A DNA stretch of 64,000 nt from a bacterium (GTDB taxonomy: Bacteria > Krumholzibacteriota > Krumholzibacteriia > LZORAL124-64-63): assembly GCA_016712675.1 (NCBI GenBank), contig JADJQR010000001.1, positions 1,984,001 through 2,048,000 of the forward strand, given 5' to 3'. Numbering within the stretch: position 1 is the stretch's first letter; the number at the start of each line of letters is the position of its first letter. Made by a program: the position numbers and the translations under genes. The notes beneath the pieces are model-generated. The model was not told the origin of the DNA. It saw only the letters and a program-made list of their open reading frames with translations, and searched no databases. This document shows positions 44,246 through 54,192 of the stretch, in pieces.

Positions 44246-45648
44246 GCGTTCCCGGCAGACGCGCCGCGCGCGGACGGCCGGCGCAGGAGGGAGACCAGCG
44301 AAGGTGGCCCGCCTTCACGCACCGTCCGCACGAAAAGGGGGATGCCGACCGCAGTCAGGACCACGTTGGCGCTCCACATCGCGATGAAGGCATCGACGCG
44401 ACCGCGATCGGCCAGCTTCTCGCCGCCCATCAGGAAGGCGTAGTAGACCAGGAAGACGGCCAGCGCCAGCGTGACGCTGATGCCGCGCCCGCTGCGCGAG
44501 CCAACCACGGCCATCGGCACCCCCAGCAGGACGAACACGACGCAGGCCGCCGGAATCGCGAACTTCTTGTGGAACTCGACGCGATACTTGTTCTCCTTCG
44601 TCCGGTAGCTCTCCAGCAGCCGCGACTGGTAGCGGTCCTGTTCCGTCGCGCGTTCGATCTTCTGCCGGCTCGCGCGAAAATGGCTGTCGAGCAACTGGCG
44701 GCGCGGACGTGACACGTCCTGTCCGGCTTCGACCAGTTCGACGCGTCCGGGCGCCGCGAGCGTCTGCCACTGGTGCTCCAGCACGCCCGCCGCCAGCTCT
44801 CGCACCCGATCACGGACCCCGTCCTGGTGCCCACGTTCCACTGCGGCGGCGGCCTTCAAGGCCGTCAGATCCATCTCGCGATCGCTGCGGGCGGTGCGTT
44901 CGGAAACCTGGAAGTCCTGCTCCATGTCCTCGACCACGAGGTTGTGGCGCCGGAAGCGGGTCAACTGGTACGTGCCCGGCTCCCCTGACGGGGGCACTTC
45001 ATGGATCTCGCCGTCCTCGAGCTCGATCCGCAGCAGATCATTGTCGTGGTCCGGAATGATCCGCCCACGCTCGGCGATGGTCAGGCGCGGCGACGGGTCG
45101 GCCGGCTGCCCTTTCTCGAAGATCGTCACGTCCCCGATCATGCCCGTGCGGTCGTCCTTGGACCGCACGAAAATCGTCAACTCCTCGTTCAGGTCGGTGA
45201 ATTGCTGCTCCCGGATCTCGAGCATCGGCTTCTGGCGGCCGATGTCCTGCAGCAGGTTGACCAGCGTGTGGTTGGAGCGAGGGTACACGTAGTGGTTGTA
45301 GGCCACTTGCGTGGCGCAGATCAGCGCCGCCGCCACGAACAGCGGCCGGGCCAGCGACCATAGGCTCAGGCCGCTGGCCTTCATCGCCGTAATCTCATGA
45401 TCGGCTGCCAGTTGCCCGACGCCCATGAGCACGCCGACGAGCACTGCCATTGGCACGGACAATGCAAATGTGTACCCGAGACTCAGGCCCAGGACGCGCG
45501 TCGCCACTACGAACGGGACACCCTTGCTGACAAACAAGTCGACGTACTTGAACAGCACGTCTATCATCAGCAGGAACGTGATGACGAACCAGCCGAAGAG
45601 GAATGGTCCCGCCGTCGCCGTCAGTAAGTGCCTGTCAATCAAGCGCAT
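44242..45648 (-). CDS. lptF: LPS export permease LptF (LptF/LptG family)
   Basis: The partner permease is 468 residues, about 100 longer than usual. It begins MRLIDRHLLTATAGPFLFGW and has membrane helices in the first 100 residues, DHEITAMKASGLSLWSLAR near 85, a periplasmic jellyroll, and PAACVVFVLLGVPMAVVGSR near 375 with final helices. The extra length lies in a charged, helix-prone insertion (about residues 240-355; e.g. LAAGVLEHQWQTLAAPGRVE). This insertion is not typical of E. coli LptF and might form a coiled coil in the periplasmic domain. Confidence 0.88.
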   Translation of the reverse strand: MRLIDRHLLTATAGPFLFGWFVITFLLMIDVLFKYVDLFVSKGVPFVVATRVLGLSLGYTFALSVPMAVLVGVLMGVGQLAADHEITAMKASGLSLWSLARPLFVAAALICATQVAYNHYVYPRSNHTLVNLLQDIGRQKPMLEIREQQFTDLNEELTIFVRSKDDRTGMIGDVTIFEKGQPADPSPRLTIAERGRIIPDHDNDLLRIELEDGEIHEVPPSGEPGTYQLTRFRRHNLVVEDMEQDFQVSERTARSDREMDLTALKAAAAVERGHQDGVRDRVRELAAGVLEHQWQTLAAPGRVELVEAGQDVSRPRRQLLDSHFRASRQKIERATEQDRYQSRLLESYRTKENKYRVEFHKKFAIPAACVVFVLLGVPMAVVGSRSGRGISVTLALAVFLVYYAFLMGGEKLADRGRVDAFIAMWSANVVLTAVGIPLFVRTVREGGPPSLVSLLRRPSARGASAGNA

Positions 45649-46000
45649 TCGTGGCCTTCGGGTTGTCGGCGGGGCCCGCCGCTCGGCGCCGTCCGCGCCC
45701 CTGCCGCCTTCGCGATCGGCGGCCTGAACGGTGGTCGATGGCCGTCGGCGCCGGCCGACGGGCGCGGCGCCGCCCCGGCGACCACGACCGGCGCGTTTGG
45801 TGACTCGGGGCACAGCCTGACCATTTTCGTAGACGCAGCCAGCCCGGACCAGCAGTATTTCGGCGGCTTACCCGCCCCAGCAAGGAGTCTCCCGCGTCTT
45901 GACGAGGTCGCCTGGCAGGCCCGGTAACCCGTGCCGGTGGACGTGGTTCCCCGACCACCCTGCCGTTGCCCGCCAGCGGCCCGGAATTCCCGGCGCCGTC
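45649..46000. other. Divergent 352-bp intergenic region between lptF and the SprA-like gene
   Basis: Both flanking genes start away from this stretch, so it should hold promoters for each. I see no convincing gene. The GC-rich half near lptF (45649-45800) contains no clear -35/-10 pair. In the half near the SprA-like gene, TTGACG at 45898-45903 is a good -35 word but lacks a matching -10. AT-richer patches occur at 45820-45870. Confidence 0.4.
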
Positions 46001-49000
46001 ATGCCGTGGCCGCCAGGGCGGGTTGTCCTCGGCTTGCTCCTGTTCGGGGTGTTCCTGGCCACGGCTCCCCTGCCGGCGCGCGCGGATCCCGACTTCGGCC
46101 AACCGTTGTTGCCGGGGTTGGACCCCCTGTTGCGGAGCACCGAAGAACCACGCCTGCTGGGAGTCGAGCGGCTGGTCCTGCGCACCCGCCTGCTGCGCCA
46201 GGGTGTGGATCCGCTGCGGCACCCCGGGGTCAGGCCGGGCATGGAGACCATCATCCGGCGGCACTGGCACGAGCGCGCCGGGATCGACCTCGAGCGTCAG
46301 GTGCGCCTGCGCGAGTACAACGGCCCGCTGGACCTGGCGACCGAGATCGCCCATCCGAAGTTCTTCAACCTGCTGCCGGCCGCCGAGCCGTTGCCGGGCG
46401 GCTTCACCTGGTACCCGCCCCGGCCGGTGGACGACCCGTCGGTCGACATCTTCGTGGACGAGATCGGGAACGCCATGGCGCGTCGCCACGCCGTGGCTGC
46501 GCAACTGACCCGCACCGACGCGCTGGACCTGTCCGGTGGTGGCAAGGAGACCAAGGACACAAGCCTGCTCAACCTGACAATCCCGGTCAAGCTGCCGCGC
46601 ACGCTCGAGAAGATCATCGGCAAGGGCGAGAAGACCCGCATCAAGATAACCGGGCGCGAGCATATCGCCCTCAGCGGCGAAAGCACGGTGACCAAGCCCT
46701 TCGTGCCCAGTGAGCGCGTCACCAGCCAGTCGCTGTTCCCGACGCTGGACATGGAGCAGCAGCTGCAGATCAACCTCTCGGGCACCATCGGCGAGAAGAT
46801 CATCCTGGAGGTCGACCACAACAGCCAGCAGATGGGCCCCGAAGCCACCAAGATCAAGCTGATGTACCGGGGTCTCGAGGACGAGATCATCAAGACCATC
46901 GAGACCGGCGACGTCGGTCTGACCCTGCCGGGCAGCACGCTGCTGGGCTACAGCTCCAACAAGACCGGTCTGTTCGGCCTGAAAGTCACCGGCCAGGTCG
47001 GACGAGCCGATTTCACGGCCGTGGCTTCCAAACAGAAGGCCGAGTCCAGCTCGAAGTCGTTCAACGCGAAGGGCGGCCAGGTCTCCGACAACATCATCAA
47101 GTCGTCGGACTACCTGAACAACCGGTTCTTCAAGCTGGATCTGCCGGAACTCGAGCCGTCGGGCCGCCAGGCGGGAGAGCGGATCCTCCTCAGTTCCATC
47201 AAGGTCTTCCAACTCATGCCAACCGGCCAGCCCCAGCCGGGCGAAATTTCCAACGTCGCGGCCTACGTCGATCAACAGGGCTTTCGCGCCTGGGGGACTG
47301 TCGACTTCACGGTCCCTGCCGTCTACGGCCCCCGGTGGCGGGAGATCACGGCGTACGACACGCTGCGGGACTCGAACGGCGATCTGGTCGCCATCGACAT
47401 GCGGACGCGCATGGACGACTCCGACGTGCTGGCCGTCGCCTATACGGTCATCGACGCCAACCGCGCCGAGGTCGGCAGTGTCGGAGACAATCCGGACGAT
47501 ACGTTGCCGACGCAGGCGTTTCCGGGGGGCGAGGGGAACTACTACCGGTTGAAGCTGCTGAAAGCCGTCTCGACCAGCACGCCACTGCACGTATTCCGCT
47601 ACGTCCTGCGCAACATCTACTCGCTGGGCGGTACCAGCATCGACCCCGCCACGTTCGAACTGCGCATCGAGCGTGACGAGCCGGGAGCAGCCCAGCCGAG
47701 CCAGGACGAGAACGGCATCGACTACATCCGCATTTTCGGACTGGACCGGACCAACGCACAGAACGCCGGGCGTCCGGACGGGCAGGTCGACTCGGGCAAC
47801 GACCTCCTCTTCGATCTGGGCAGGGGCCTGCTCAAGTTCCCGCTCGACTTTCCCGAACCGTTCAATGCCACCGAGGCCCAGTACGCAGCCTATGCCGACA
47901 CGACGGCCTTTACCTGGGAAGGCACGTTCCTGCAGGCGAACGTGCGCGGCGAATTCTACGATCCGGAGACGTTGCCGACCAACTACCACCAGTACGCGAA
48001 ATTCAACATCGTCGCCCGCCACGCCGCCGCCAGCAGCAGCTTCAACCTGGGAGCCTCCAACATCGAGGAAGGTTCCGAGGTGGTCACGCTCGACGGCCGT
48101 ACGCTGACGCGCGACGTCGACTACGAGATCGACTACACCTTCGGCGAGATCCAGCTCAAGGGCGACGCGGCCAACCTGACGGCCGACAGCAAGATCGCGG
48201 TCGACTACCAGTACGCGCCCTTCCTGGGTGGCGGCAACACCAGCCTGATGGGTCTGAGCCTGGGCTACGACCTGGGCCGCGACAGCAAGCTGGCCACGAC
48301 CTGGCTGTACCAGAGCGAGTCCATCGTCGGCGAGAAGGCGAAGCTGGGCGAGGAGCCGTCGCGCAACCTGGTGGGCAACGTCAACGTGCAGCACACGTTG
48401 CGTCCCGACTTCCTGACTTCGCTGGCCAACTTCCTCAGCCGGAACGATTCCGAGCGCGAGAGCACCGTACAGCTTTCCGCCGAGATCGCCCTCAGCAAGC
48501 CCAACCCGAACACCAAGGGTGAGGTCTACCTGGAGGATTTCGAGGGGGTGGACGCCTCGGACGTGATCTCGCTCAGCCGACTCGGCTGGTCCTGGGCCAG
48601 CATCCCGTACCTGGGGGCGGCCTGGCGGGTGGAGCGTGCGGACGCGCGCGAGTTCACGGCGCCCTCCCGGGTGCCCGTGGTGCGCTGGTTCCTGCCCAAG
48701 GAGCGCGTGCTGCGCCGCTACCTGAACCCCGACCTGGTGAACCAGGAACGGGATGAGACCCAGTCGACCATGGACCTGTACCTGAGAGCCGACGGCCTCT
48801 GGCGGCCCGACAACTGGGGCGGCATCATGCGCGGCATCAGCCGCACCGGCCTGGACCTGTCGAAGTCGCAGTTCGTGGAAGTCTGGGTCAACGACCAGGA
48901 GGCGGATCCCTCGCGGCGTTCCGGCCGACTGCACATCGATTTCGGCTACATCAACGAGGACGGTTTCTGGCCGCTGGACGAGTTCGGCAATCCGGTCGAG

Positions 49001-52000
49001 AACTCCTTCCAGAGGGAGGACGGCAGCGACGGCACGACGCCGGACGGCGTCTGGACCTACAACGAGGACATCGGCCTGGACGGCGACGACTCCGAGGTCA
49101 AACACTATCGCGCCGATTACGAGTATGCCGGGGACGCACCCTTCCCGCGGATCAACCTGACGGCACGCAACAACCGCGAGGACACCGAGGACCTGAACGC
49201 CAACGGCATCCTCGACCGGACCGACGGCTACTACACGATCTCGATCGACCTGGGGACCACCGAGCCCCTGGTCGACGTCGTGCAGGACTACGACAACGTG
49301 CAGGACCTGATCGACGGCAACATCGCCTGGCGCAAGTACAGGATCCCCCTGGCCGCGGTCGACTCCGTTGCGGTTGGCGGCTCGGCCAACCTGAAGGCGG
49401 TCACGCACGTGCGCGTGTGGTACGAGAATGACGGCCCGACGCCGCCGACGGCCGTGCACCTGCAGCTCTCGGAGCTGCGCTTCCTGGGTAGCCGCTGGGA
49501 GCGCGAGGGGGTCCGGCGTGTCGACGGGGAGATCCTGCTGAGCCCCGCCGAACGCCTGCCGGGCGAGGAGTTCTTCCTCGGCGAGGTCAACAACAAGGAG
49601 AATCCAGACTATTCGCCGCCGTTCGCCGTGCACGTGGAGAACAACATCCCGGACAAGGAGCAATCGCTGGTCCTGAACTTCGAGGATCTTGAGCGGGGAC
49701 ACCTGATGCGGGTCAGCAAGCAGGTCTCGCCGCGTGGCGACGATTACACCGGCTACCGCAACATGTCCTGGTACTGGTTCAATCCGTCGCACGACACGGC
49801 CGACCTGGACCTGCTCTTCCGCGTCGGCGCCGATTCGCTCAACTACTACGAGGTGGCCTACCGGTTCGCCGACGATGCCGTCAAGACCGGCTGGCACCGG
49901 ATGTCGATCGGGCTGGCGGAGCTATCGAACGCGAAGAACGGTGTTCTCGGTGAGGACGGGGTCGTGCGCGCGCTCGTGGCGGACCTCGAGTCGGAACAGC
50001 AGTATCGGGTGCGGGTGGTGGGACGCCCGGACCTGAGGCGCGTCCGTCGCTACTACATGGCCGTGGCGAACAAAGAACTGTCGCAGCCGGCAAGCGGCTA
50101 CCTGTACATCAACGATGTCCGTCTCGAGGGCGTCAAGCGCGAGCAGGGCATGGCCAGACGCGCGGGTGTGCGCCTGAACATGGCGGACGTCTACAAGCTG
50201 GACTTCGACTGGAAGCACACGGACGACGAGTTCCACGGGCTGGACAAGCGCGTGGGAAGCGGGATCGACCACGAGGAATGGAGCCTCCAGTCGAGTCTCA
50301 ACGTGGAGGACTACATGCCGCTGGCCGGCTTCCGCCTGCCGATCAGCGGCAGCCGACGCCAGGTGATCGACCGGCCGAAGTACGTGACCAACAGCGACAT
50401 CGAGATCATCGACGCCGACCTCCTGAATGCACAGTCGACGATCGGTACCCGCGAGCAGCTCTCGGCGCGCCTCAACCACACGCCGTCGAAGGCGCGCCTG
50501 CTGCGCTACCTGGTGGATCCGTGGGCACTGCAGATCTCGGGTTCGCGGAGCGAGGACGAGGGGCCATTGTTGCTCAGCCGCAGCCGCAGTCTGCAGGGCG
50601 CGCTGACGTTCGACCTGCGCATACCCGGCAGCTACTCCCTGGCTGCCTATCCGCTCGTCGGTCGCGTGCCCATCCTTCGCAGCGTGTCGCTGGTTCCACG
50701 CAAGATCGCCCTTGCCGCCAACTTCAGTGCCACCGAGCAGGCTTCGACGACGATCAACGACGCGGGCGTGGCGACGGAGCGCCCTCTCGACCGCCGGCGC
50801 ACGGGGCGGCTGACCGGTGGCCTGGATTACGCGCCGTTGCCGGTCGTCGATCTGGCGTTCAACGCCTCCTCGGATCGCGACCTTCTGCGCGAGAAGCGGA
50901 GCCTGGGTGTCAATATCGGCGAGGAGAACCGGCGCGCCTACGATCTGCGGATCACGTTCTCGACGCCGAAGGGCGTGCGCATCCCGGATGGCCTGCTGTT
51001 CGCGCCGGCGCGGGCCTTCATCAAGGGCCTGGACAAGGTGAATCCGTCGCTGCAATTCAGCGGAGCCTTCGGGGACGTCCATGACCCTGCCATGCAGCAG
51101 CCCGGGGATCCACCCGATATCCGCAGCGTCAGCAATTCGGCGAATTGGGACCTGCGGATGAGCGTGCCGGTCGGCGACGTGTTCAAGGCGCTGTTCCCGG
51201 AGCGGAAGTACGATGACGTCCAGCGGAATCAGATGGTGGCCGCGCAGAGGCGGCTGGAGGAACAGGCGGCGCGACGCTTGCCGGGCGGCCCGCCGCCGGG
51301 TCCGGTCCCTGGCCAGGCTGGAGCCGACAGCTCCGCGACGGGCGCGCCTGCGGACGTACCACCTGGCGAAGAGCTGCTGACTCCGGAAGAGCGGCAGCGC
51401 CGCGAGGCTGAACGCCTTCTGGAAGCCGCGGAGGCACGGATCGAGGAGGAACGCGAGCAGGAGCGACTGGCGGGCGATACGCAGCCGGGGGCCGGGGCCG
51501 GAGTCAGCCAGCCTCCCGCCGCATCCGGCGGGCGTGGCTTCGGTCCGCGCACGCTCGTGGAGCCCGTCCTTGGCATGCTGCGAAGTACACAGCCGCTGAA
51601 GTTGACGTTCACGACGCGTGACCAGAGCAGCTACGCGCGGCTCCTCGACAAGGCGTCGTTCTGGTATCAGGCCGGCTTCACCGGCAACCTGGACGTCGAC
51701 CCGTCGCGCTACGCATCGAGCAGCTTCGACAACCAGGAGACCATCTCGCTCTCGACATCGACGAAGGTCACGCGGTCGCTCTCGCTGGATTTCAAGTACG
51801 GCCGCACCGACAGCCGTCGCGAGCAGGTGGGATCCGAGTCCAGGAACCTGCGCGAGGACTGGCCGGACGTCACGTTGTCGCTGTCGGGGATCGAGAAGTG
51901 GCGCCTGCTCGGGGGCGGTCGCCAGGAAGGGGATGGCTGGCTTCGTTCGTCGAGCCTCAACGTCGGCTACAAACGCGGGCTGACCGTGAACAACTATACC

Positions 52001-52474
52001 GCCACCGTGTACAACCCGACGATCTCCACCGCCCTGCAGCCGCGGTGGTCGTTCACGTTCCCGAGCGGGCTATCGGCGACGCTCAATGCGAACCTGAAGT
52101 GGGACGACACCCGCGGCAACGGTGTCCAGACGAAGGCCTCGCAGACACGCTACGGCCTGCAGGTGCGGCATCAGTTCCGCGCCGAACGCTTCCTGGCCAA
52201 GCTGGGGCTCTACAAGCCCGGTGCCAGCCAGAACGTCACGATGGACGTGGACGTCTCCTACCAGTCCGACCGCACGGACCGCATCAACCCCGGCCTGGCA
52301 GCCACGGCGCCGACGGGGACCCGCCGGATGAGCCTGGAACCTCGATTCACGTACCAGATCTCGAGGAATCTCACCGGTGCCTTGCGGTTCAAGTTCGCCC
52401 GCAGTGCGAACATCGCGACCGACCAGACGCAGACCACCCTCGGACTCGGCGTGGAGGCGACGTTTGTCTTCTAG
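46001..52474 (+). CDS. Giant SprA-type outer-membrane protein
   Basis: The 2157-residue product starts with a signal peptide (VVLGLLLFGVFLATAPLPARA) and belongs to the SprA/Sov family, known in Bacteroidota as the outer-membrane translocon of type IX secretion. Family blocks include LQINLSGTIGEKIILEVDHN (near 257), KLMYRGLEDEIIKTIETGDV and LPGSTLLGYSSNKTGLFGLK, followed by many strand-rich repeats. A Pro/Gly- and Glu/Arg-rich insertion at about residues 1743-1846 (51230-51540) looks disordered to coiled-coil. The chain ends in VEATFVF, with the terminal Phe of a Bam substrate. The start ATG 46001 is chosen because it begins the signal peptide. Whether it secretes proteins in this organism is not shown; no other T9SS gene is in the window. 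Confidence 0.85.
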   Translation: MPWPPGRVVLGLLLFGVFLATAPLPARADPDFGQPLLPGLDPLLRSTEEPRLLGVERLVLRTRLLRQGVDPLRHPGVRPGMETIIRRHWHERAGIDLERQVRLREYNGPLDLATEIAHPKFFNLLPAAEPLPGGFTWYPPRPVDDPSVDIFVDEIGNAMARRHAVAAQLTRTDALDLSGGGKETKDTSLLNLTIPVKLPRTLEKIIGKGEKTRIKITGREHIALSGESTVTKPFVPSERVTSQSLFPTLDMEQQLQINLSGTIGEKIILEVDHNSQQMGPEATKIKLMYRGLEDEIIKTIETGDVGLTLPGSTLLGYSSNKTGLFGLKVTGQVGRADFTAVASKQKAESSSKSFNAKGGQVSDNIIKSSDYLNNRFFKLDLPELEPSGRQAGERILLSSIKVFQLMPTGQPQPGEISNVAAYVDQQGFRAWGTVDFTVPAVYGPRWREITAYDTLRDSNGDLVAIDMRTRMDDSDVLAVAYTVIDANRAEVGSVGDNPDDTLPTQAFPGGEGNYYRLKLLKAVSTSTPLHVFRYVLRNIYSLGGTSIDPATFELRIERDEPGAAQPSQDENGIDYIRIFGLDRTNAQNAGRPDGQVDSGNDLLFDLGRGLLKFPLDFPEPFNATEAQYAAYADTTAFTWEGTFLQANVRGEFYDPETLPTNYHQYAKFNIVARHAAASSSFNLGASNIEEGSEVVTLDGRTLTRDVDYEIDYTFGEIQLKGDAANLTADSKIAVDYQYAPFLGGGNTSLMGLSLGYDLGRDSKLATTWLYQSESIVGEKAKLGEEPSRNLVGNVNVQHTLRPDFLTSLANFLSRNDSERESTVQLSAEIALSKPNPNTKGEVYLEDFEGVDASDVISLSRLGWSWASIPYLGAAWRVERADAREFTAPSRVPVVRWFLPKERVLRRYLNPDLVNQERDETQSTMDLYLRADGLWRPDNWGGIMRGISRTGLDLSKSQFVEVWVNDQEADPSRRSGRLHIDFGYINEDGFWPLDEFGNPVENSFQREDGSDGTTPDGVWTYNEDIGLDGDDSEVKHYRADYEYAGDAPFPRINLTARNNREDTEDLNANGILDRTDGYYTISIDLGTTEPLVDVVQDYDNVQDLIDGNIAWRKYRIPLAAVDSVAVGGSANLKAVTHVRVWYENDGPTPPTAVHLQLSELRFLGSRWEREGVRRVDGEILLSPAERLPGEEFFLGEVNNKENPDYSPPFAVHVENNIPDKEQSLVLNFEDLERGHLMRVSKQVSPRGDDYTGYRNMSWYWFNPSHDTADLDLLFRVGADSLNYYEVAYRFADDAVKTGWHRMSIGLAELSNAKNGVLGEDGVVRALVADLESEQQYRVRVVGRPDLRRVRRYYMAVANKELSQPASGYLYINDVRLEGVKREQGMARRAGVRLNMADVYKLDFDWKHTDDEFHGLDKRVGSGIDHEEWSLQSSLNVEDYMPLAGFRLPISGSRRQVIDRPKYVTNSDIEIIDADLLNAQSTIGTREQLSARLNHTPSKARLLRYLVDPWALQISGSRSEDEGPLLLSRSRSLQGALTFDLRIPGSYSLAAYPLVGRVPILRSVSLVPRKIALAANFSATEQASTTINDAGVATERPLDRRRTGRLTGGLDYAPLPVVDLAFNASSDRDLLREKRSLGVNIGEENRRAYDLRITFSTPKGVRIPDGLLFAPARAFIKGLDKVNPSLQFSGAFGDVHDPAMQQPGDPPDIRSVSNSANWDLRMSVPVGDVFKALFPERKYDDVQRNQMVAAQRRLEEQAARRLPGGPPPGPVPGQAGADSSATGAPADVPPGEELLTPEERQRREAERLLEAAEARIEEEREQERLAGDTQPGAGAGVSQPPAASGGRGFGPRTLVEPVLGMLRSTQPLKLTFTTRDQSSYARLLDKASFWYQAGFTGNLDVDPSRYASSSFDNQETISLSTSTKVTRSLSLDFKYGRTDSRREQVGSESRNLREDWPDVTLSLSGIEKWRLLGGGRQEGDGWLRSSSLNVGYKRGLTVNNYTATVYNPTISTALQPRWSFTFPSGLSATLNANLKWDDTRGNGVQTKASQTRYGLQVRHQFRAERFLAKLGLYKPGASQNVTMDVDVSYQSDRTDRINPGLAATAPTGTRRMSLEPRFTYQISRNLTGALRFKFARSANIATDQTQTTLGLGVEATFVF

Positions 52475-53450
52475 GAGCCAGACCAGGCGGTCTTCCGCCG
52501 ACCGCGCGCGGTTGGCCAGGCGTGCATGCCTGGCGGCCACCGCGGCCATCCTGGTCGCGGTCGGCGGCCGGTCGGTCACTGCCCGGACCGAGGGTGGCGT
52601 GCCGGTCTTCTCGGGCGCGCGTGCCTTCGTGCTCCTTGAGGAGCAATGCGCGCTGGGGGCGCGCACGCCGGGTTCGGCCGGCAACCGTGCGCTGCGGGAG
52701 CGCATCATGGCGTCCGCGTCCGCAGCCGGTCTCCGCGCGGTACCGGTGTGCTTCGAGGCGCCTCTGGGTCCCGGTGGGACAGCGCTCGAAGCCTGCAACA
52801 TCGTGGTCTCGGCCGGCCCGTCCGGCGGCCCACGCCTGTGGCTCGGGGCTCATTTCGACACGCGTCCCTGGGCCGATCGTGACCCGGTAGCGTCGCGCCG
52901 CAGTCTGCCCATCGTCGGAGCCAACGACGGTGCCAGCGGCACGGCCGTGCTCCTCCACCTGATCGAACTACTGGGCCAGGTGCCGCCGCCGCAGGGCGTG
53001 GATCTCCTGTTCTTCGATGCCGAGGACTCGGGAGAGGCCCACGACGCGGCCGGTTTCTGCCTCGGCAGCCGGCACCTGGTCGCCACGCGCGGGGAATTCG
53101 GCAACCCCCTGGCGGGGTTGACGCCGCGCGGGATGATCCTCCTGGACATGGTGGGCGAAGCGGGGGCTCGCATCCCCCAGGAAGGCTATTCGTTGGCCCA
53201 GGCCCCCGAGTGGACCAACCTGGTCTTCGAGCGGGCTGCCACGCTGGGGCTCGCTGTCTTCGAGGCCGTTCCCGGCCCGGCGGTGTACGACGACCATGTG
53301 CCGTTTCTCCTGGCGGGGATCCCGGCGGTCAACCTGATCGACTTCGACTACCCGCACTGGCATACCCATGAGGACACCCCGGAGCGCTGCTCGCCGGCCA
53401 CGCTGGCCCAGGTCGGTCGGTTGGTGACGGATCTCGTCTACCGCCGGTAA
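52464..53450 (+). CDS. M28-family zinc peptidase / glutaminyl cyclase-like enzyme, exported
   Basis: The 328-residue protein starts at TTG 52464, overlapping the SprA-like stop by 11 bases, with GGAGG six bases upstream. After a basic start a hydrophobic segment (ACLAATAAILVAVGG) suggests export. The metal-binding residues of M28 are visible: His/Asp in LGAHFDTRPWADRD near 134, Asp in GANDGASGTAVLL near 154, Glu/Asp in LFFDAEDSGEAHD near 181, and His in PHWHTHEDTPE near 300. The NLIDFDYPHWHT block resembles glutaminyl-peptide cyclotransferases. Coupling to the SprA-like gene suggests it could mature exported proteins; this is inference. Confidence 0.82.
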   Translation: MSSRSQTRRSSADRARLARRACLAATAAILVAVGGRSVTARTEGGVPVFSGARAFVLLEEQCALGARTPGSAGNRALRERIMASASAAGLRAVPVCFEAPLGPGGTALEACNIVVSAGPSGGPRLWLGAHFDTRPWADRDPVASRRSLPIVGANDGASGTAVLLHLIELLGQVPPPQGVDLLFFDAEDSGEAHDAAGFCLGSRHLVATRGEFGNPLAGLTPRGMILLDMVGEAGARIPQEGYSLAQAPEWTNLVFERAATLGLAVFEAVPGPAVYDDHVPFLLAGIPAVNLIDFDYPHWHTHEDTPERCSPATLAQVGRLVTDLVYRR

Positions 53451-53550
53451 GCGGGCCCCGCCCGCCGATTCGCGCTAAATCCCTGCCCGCTCCTGCCGAA
53501 ACCTGTCGTGGCTTGTCGACGGGTACTGGAACACCCAAAGGAGCGGGTAC

Positions 53551-54096
53551 ATGATCACCACGTGCACCGATTGCCACGCGCGCTACCGCCTGGACGCCGA
53601 GCGCGTGCCCCACCGCAGGATCCGCGTCCGCTGCCCGTCCTGCCGCGGCGTCTTCCTCCTGGATGGCACGAACCGCTCCGCGGATCCCGTCGAGCCCGTG
53701 CCGGTGGCACGCCAGGAGACGCGACCGGCTGCGCGCCCCGCGCCGGAGCCCGTGCGTCCGACCCCGGTCGTCCAGCGTGCCGAACCGCAACCGGCGGCCG
53801 TCCGTTCACCGGCGTCGGTCGGCACGGCGGTGCTGGACCAGCCGGCGGCGCCGCGTCGCCGGCGCTCGAAGGAGGAGATGCTCGCCCGCGCCCTGGTGTC
53901 GGACATCAAGGTGTACAACCGCGAGACCTACGAGCGGGCGCTGGCCGCCGGCAACCTCCTGGACGCCCTGGGGCCGGAAATCAAGAAGTCCTGGGAGCTC
54001 TACAAGGAGAAGGTCACGCCCGAAGTGGCGGGATCCACCGACTATTTCCGCGACGCCTTGAATGAGATCCTGGCCGAGGGGCGGACAGTTTTCTAG
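53551..54096 (+). CDS. Small protein with N-terminal zinc ribbon
   Basis: The 181-residue protein has a zinc ribbon of the MJ0042/zinc_ribbon_4 type at its N-terminus: CTDCHARYRLD (residues 5-15) and RVRCPSCRGVFLLDG (about 25-39). Residues 45-105 are a Pro/Ala/Arg-rich linker, and the C-terminal 75 residues are helix-rich (EEMLARALVSDIKVYNRETY, then SWELYKEKV). Myxobacterial motility proteins carry similar ribbons, so a scaffold or MglA-partner role is possible, given the MglA-like gene 0.8 kb away; that is inference. ATG 53551 follows aaaggagcg. A hairpin closes the gene. Confidence 0.7.
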   Translation: MITTCTDCHARYRLDAERVPHRRIRVRCPSCRGVFLLDGTNRSADPVEPVPVARQETRPAARPAPEPVRPTPVVQRAEPQPAAVRSPASVGTAVLDQPAAPRRRRSKEEMLARALVSDIKVYNRETYERALAAGNLLDALGPEIKKSWELYKEKVTPEVAGSTDYFRDALNEILAEGRTVF

Positions 54097-54130
54097 CCAG
54101 TCCGGCGCTGCGTTGCCACCGCAGCACACG

Positions 54131-54166
54131 GAAGCCGGCCGCGTCACCGTGAGCGCGGCCGGCTTC
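54131..54166. terminator. 13-bp hairpin between convergent genes
   Basis: GAAGCCGGCCGCG (54131-54143) pairs perfectly with CGCGGCCGGCTTC (54154-54166), followed on the plus strand by GTTCATC. It lies 34 bases after the zinc-ribbon gene and 26 bases past the stop of the convergent minus-strand gene. Confidence 0.7.
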
Positions 54167-54192
54167 GTTCATCGGCGGGCTGCGGACCGGTC

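Noticed and set aside
45635-49897. A 1420-codon open frame on the minus strand opposite the SprA-like gene
   Set aside because: It has no family motifs and is the mirror of a real GC-rich gene; third-position GC bias opens long antisense frames here.
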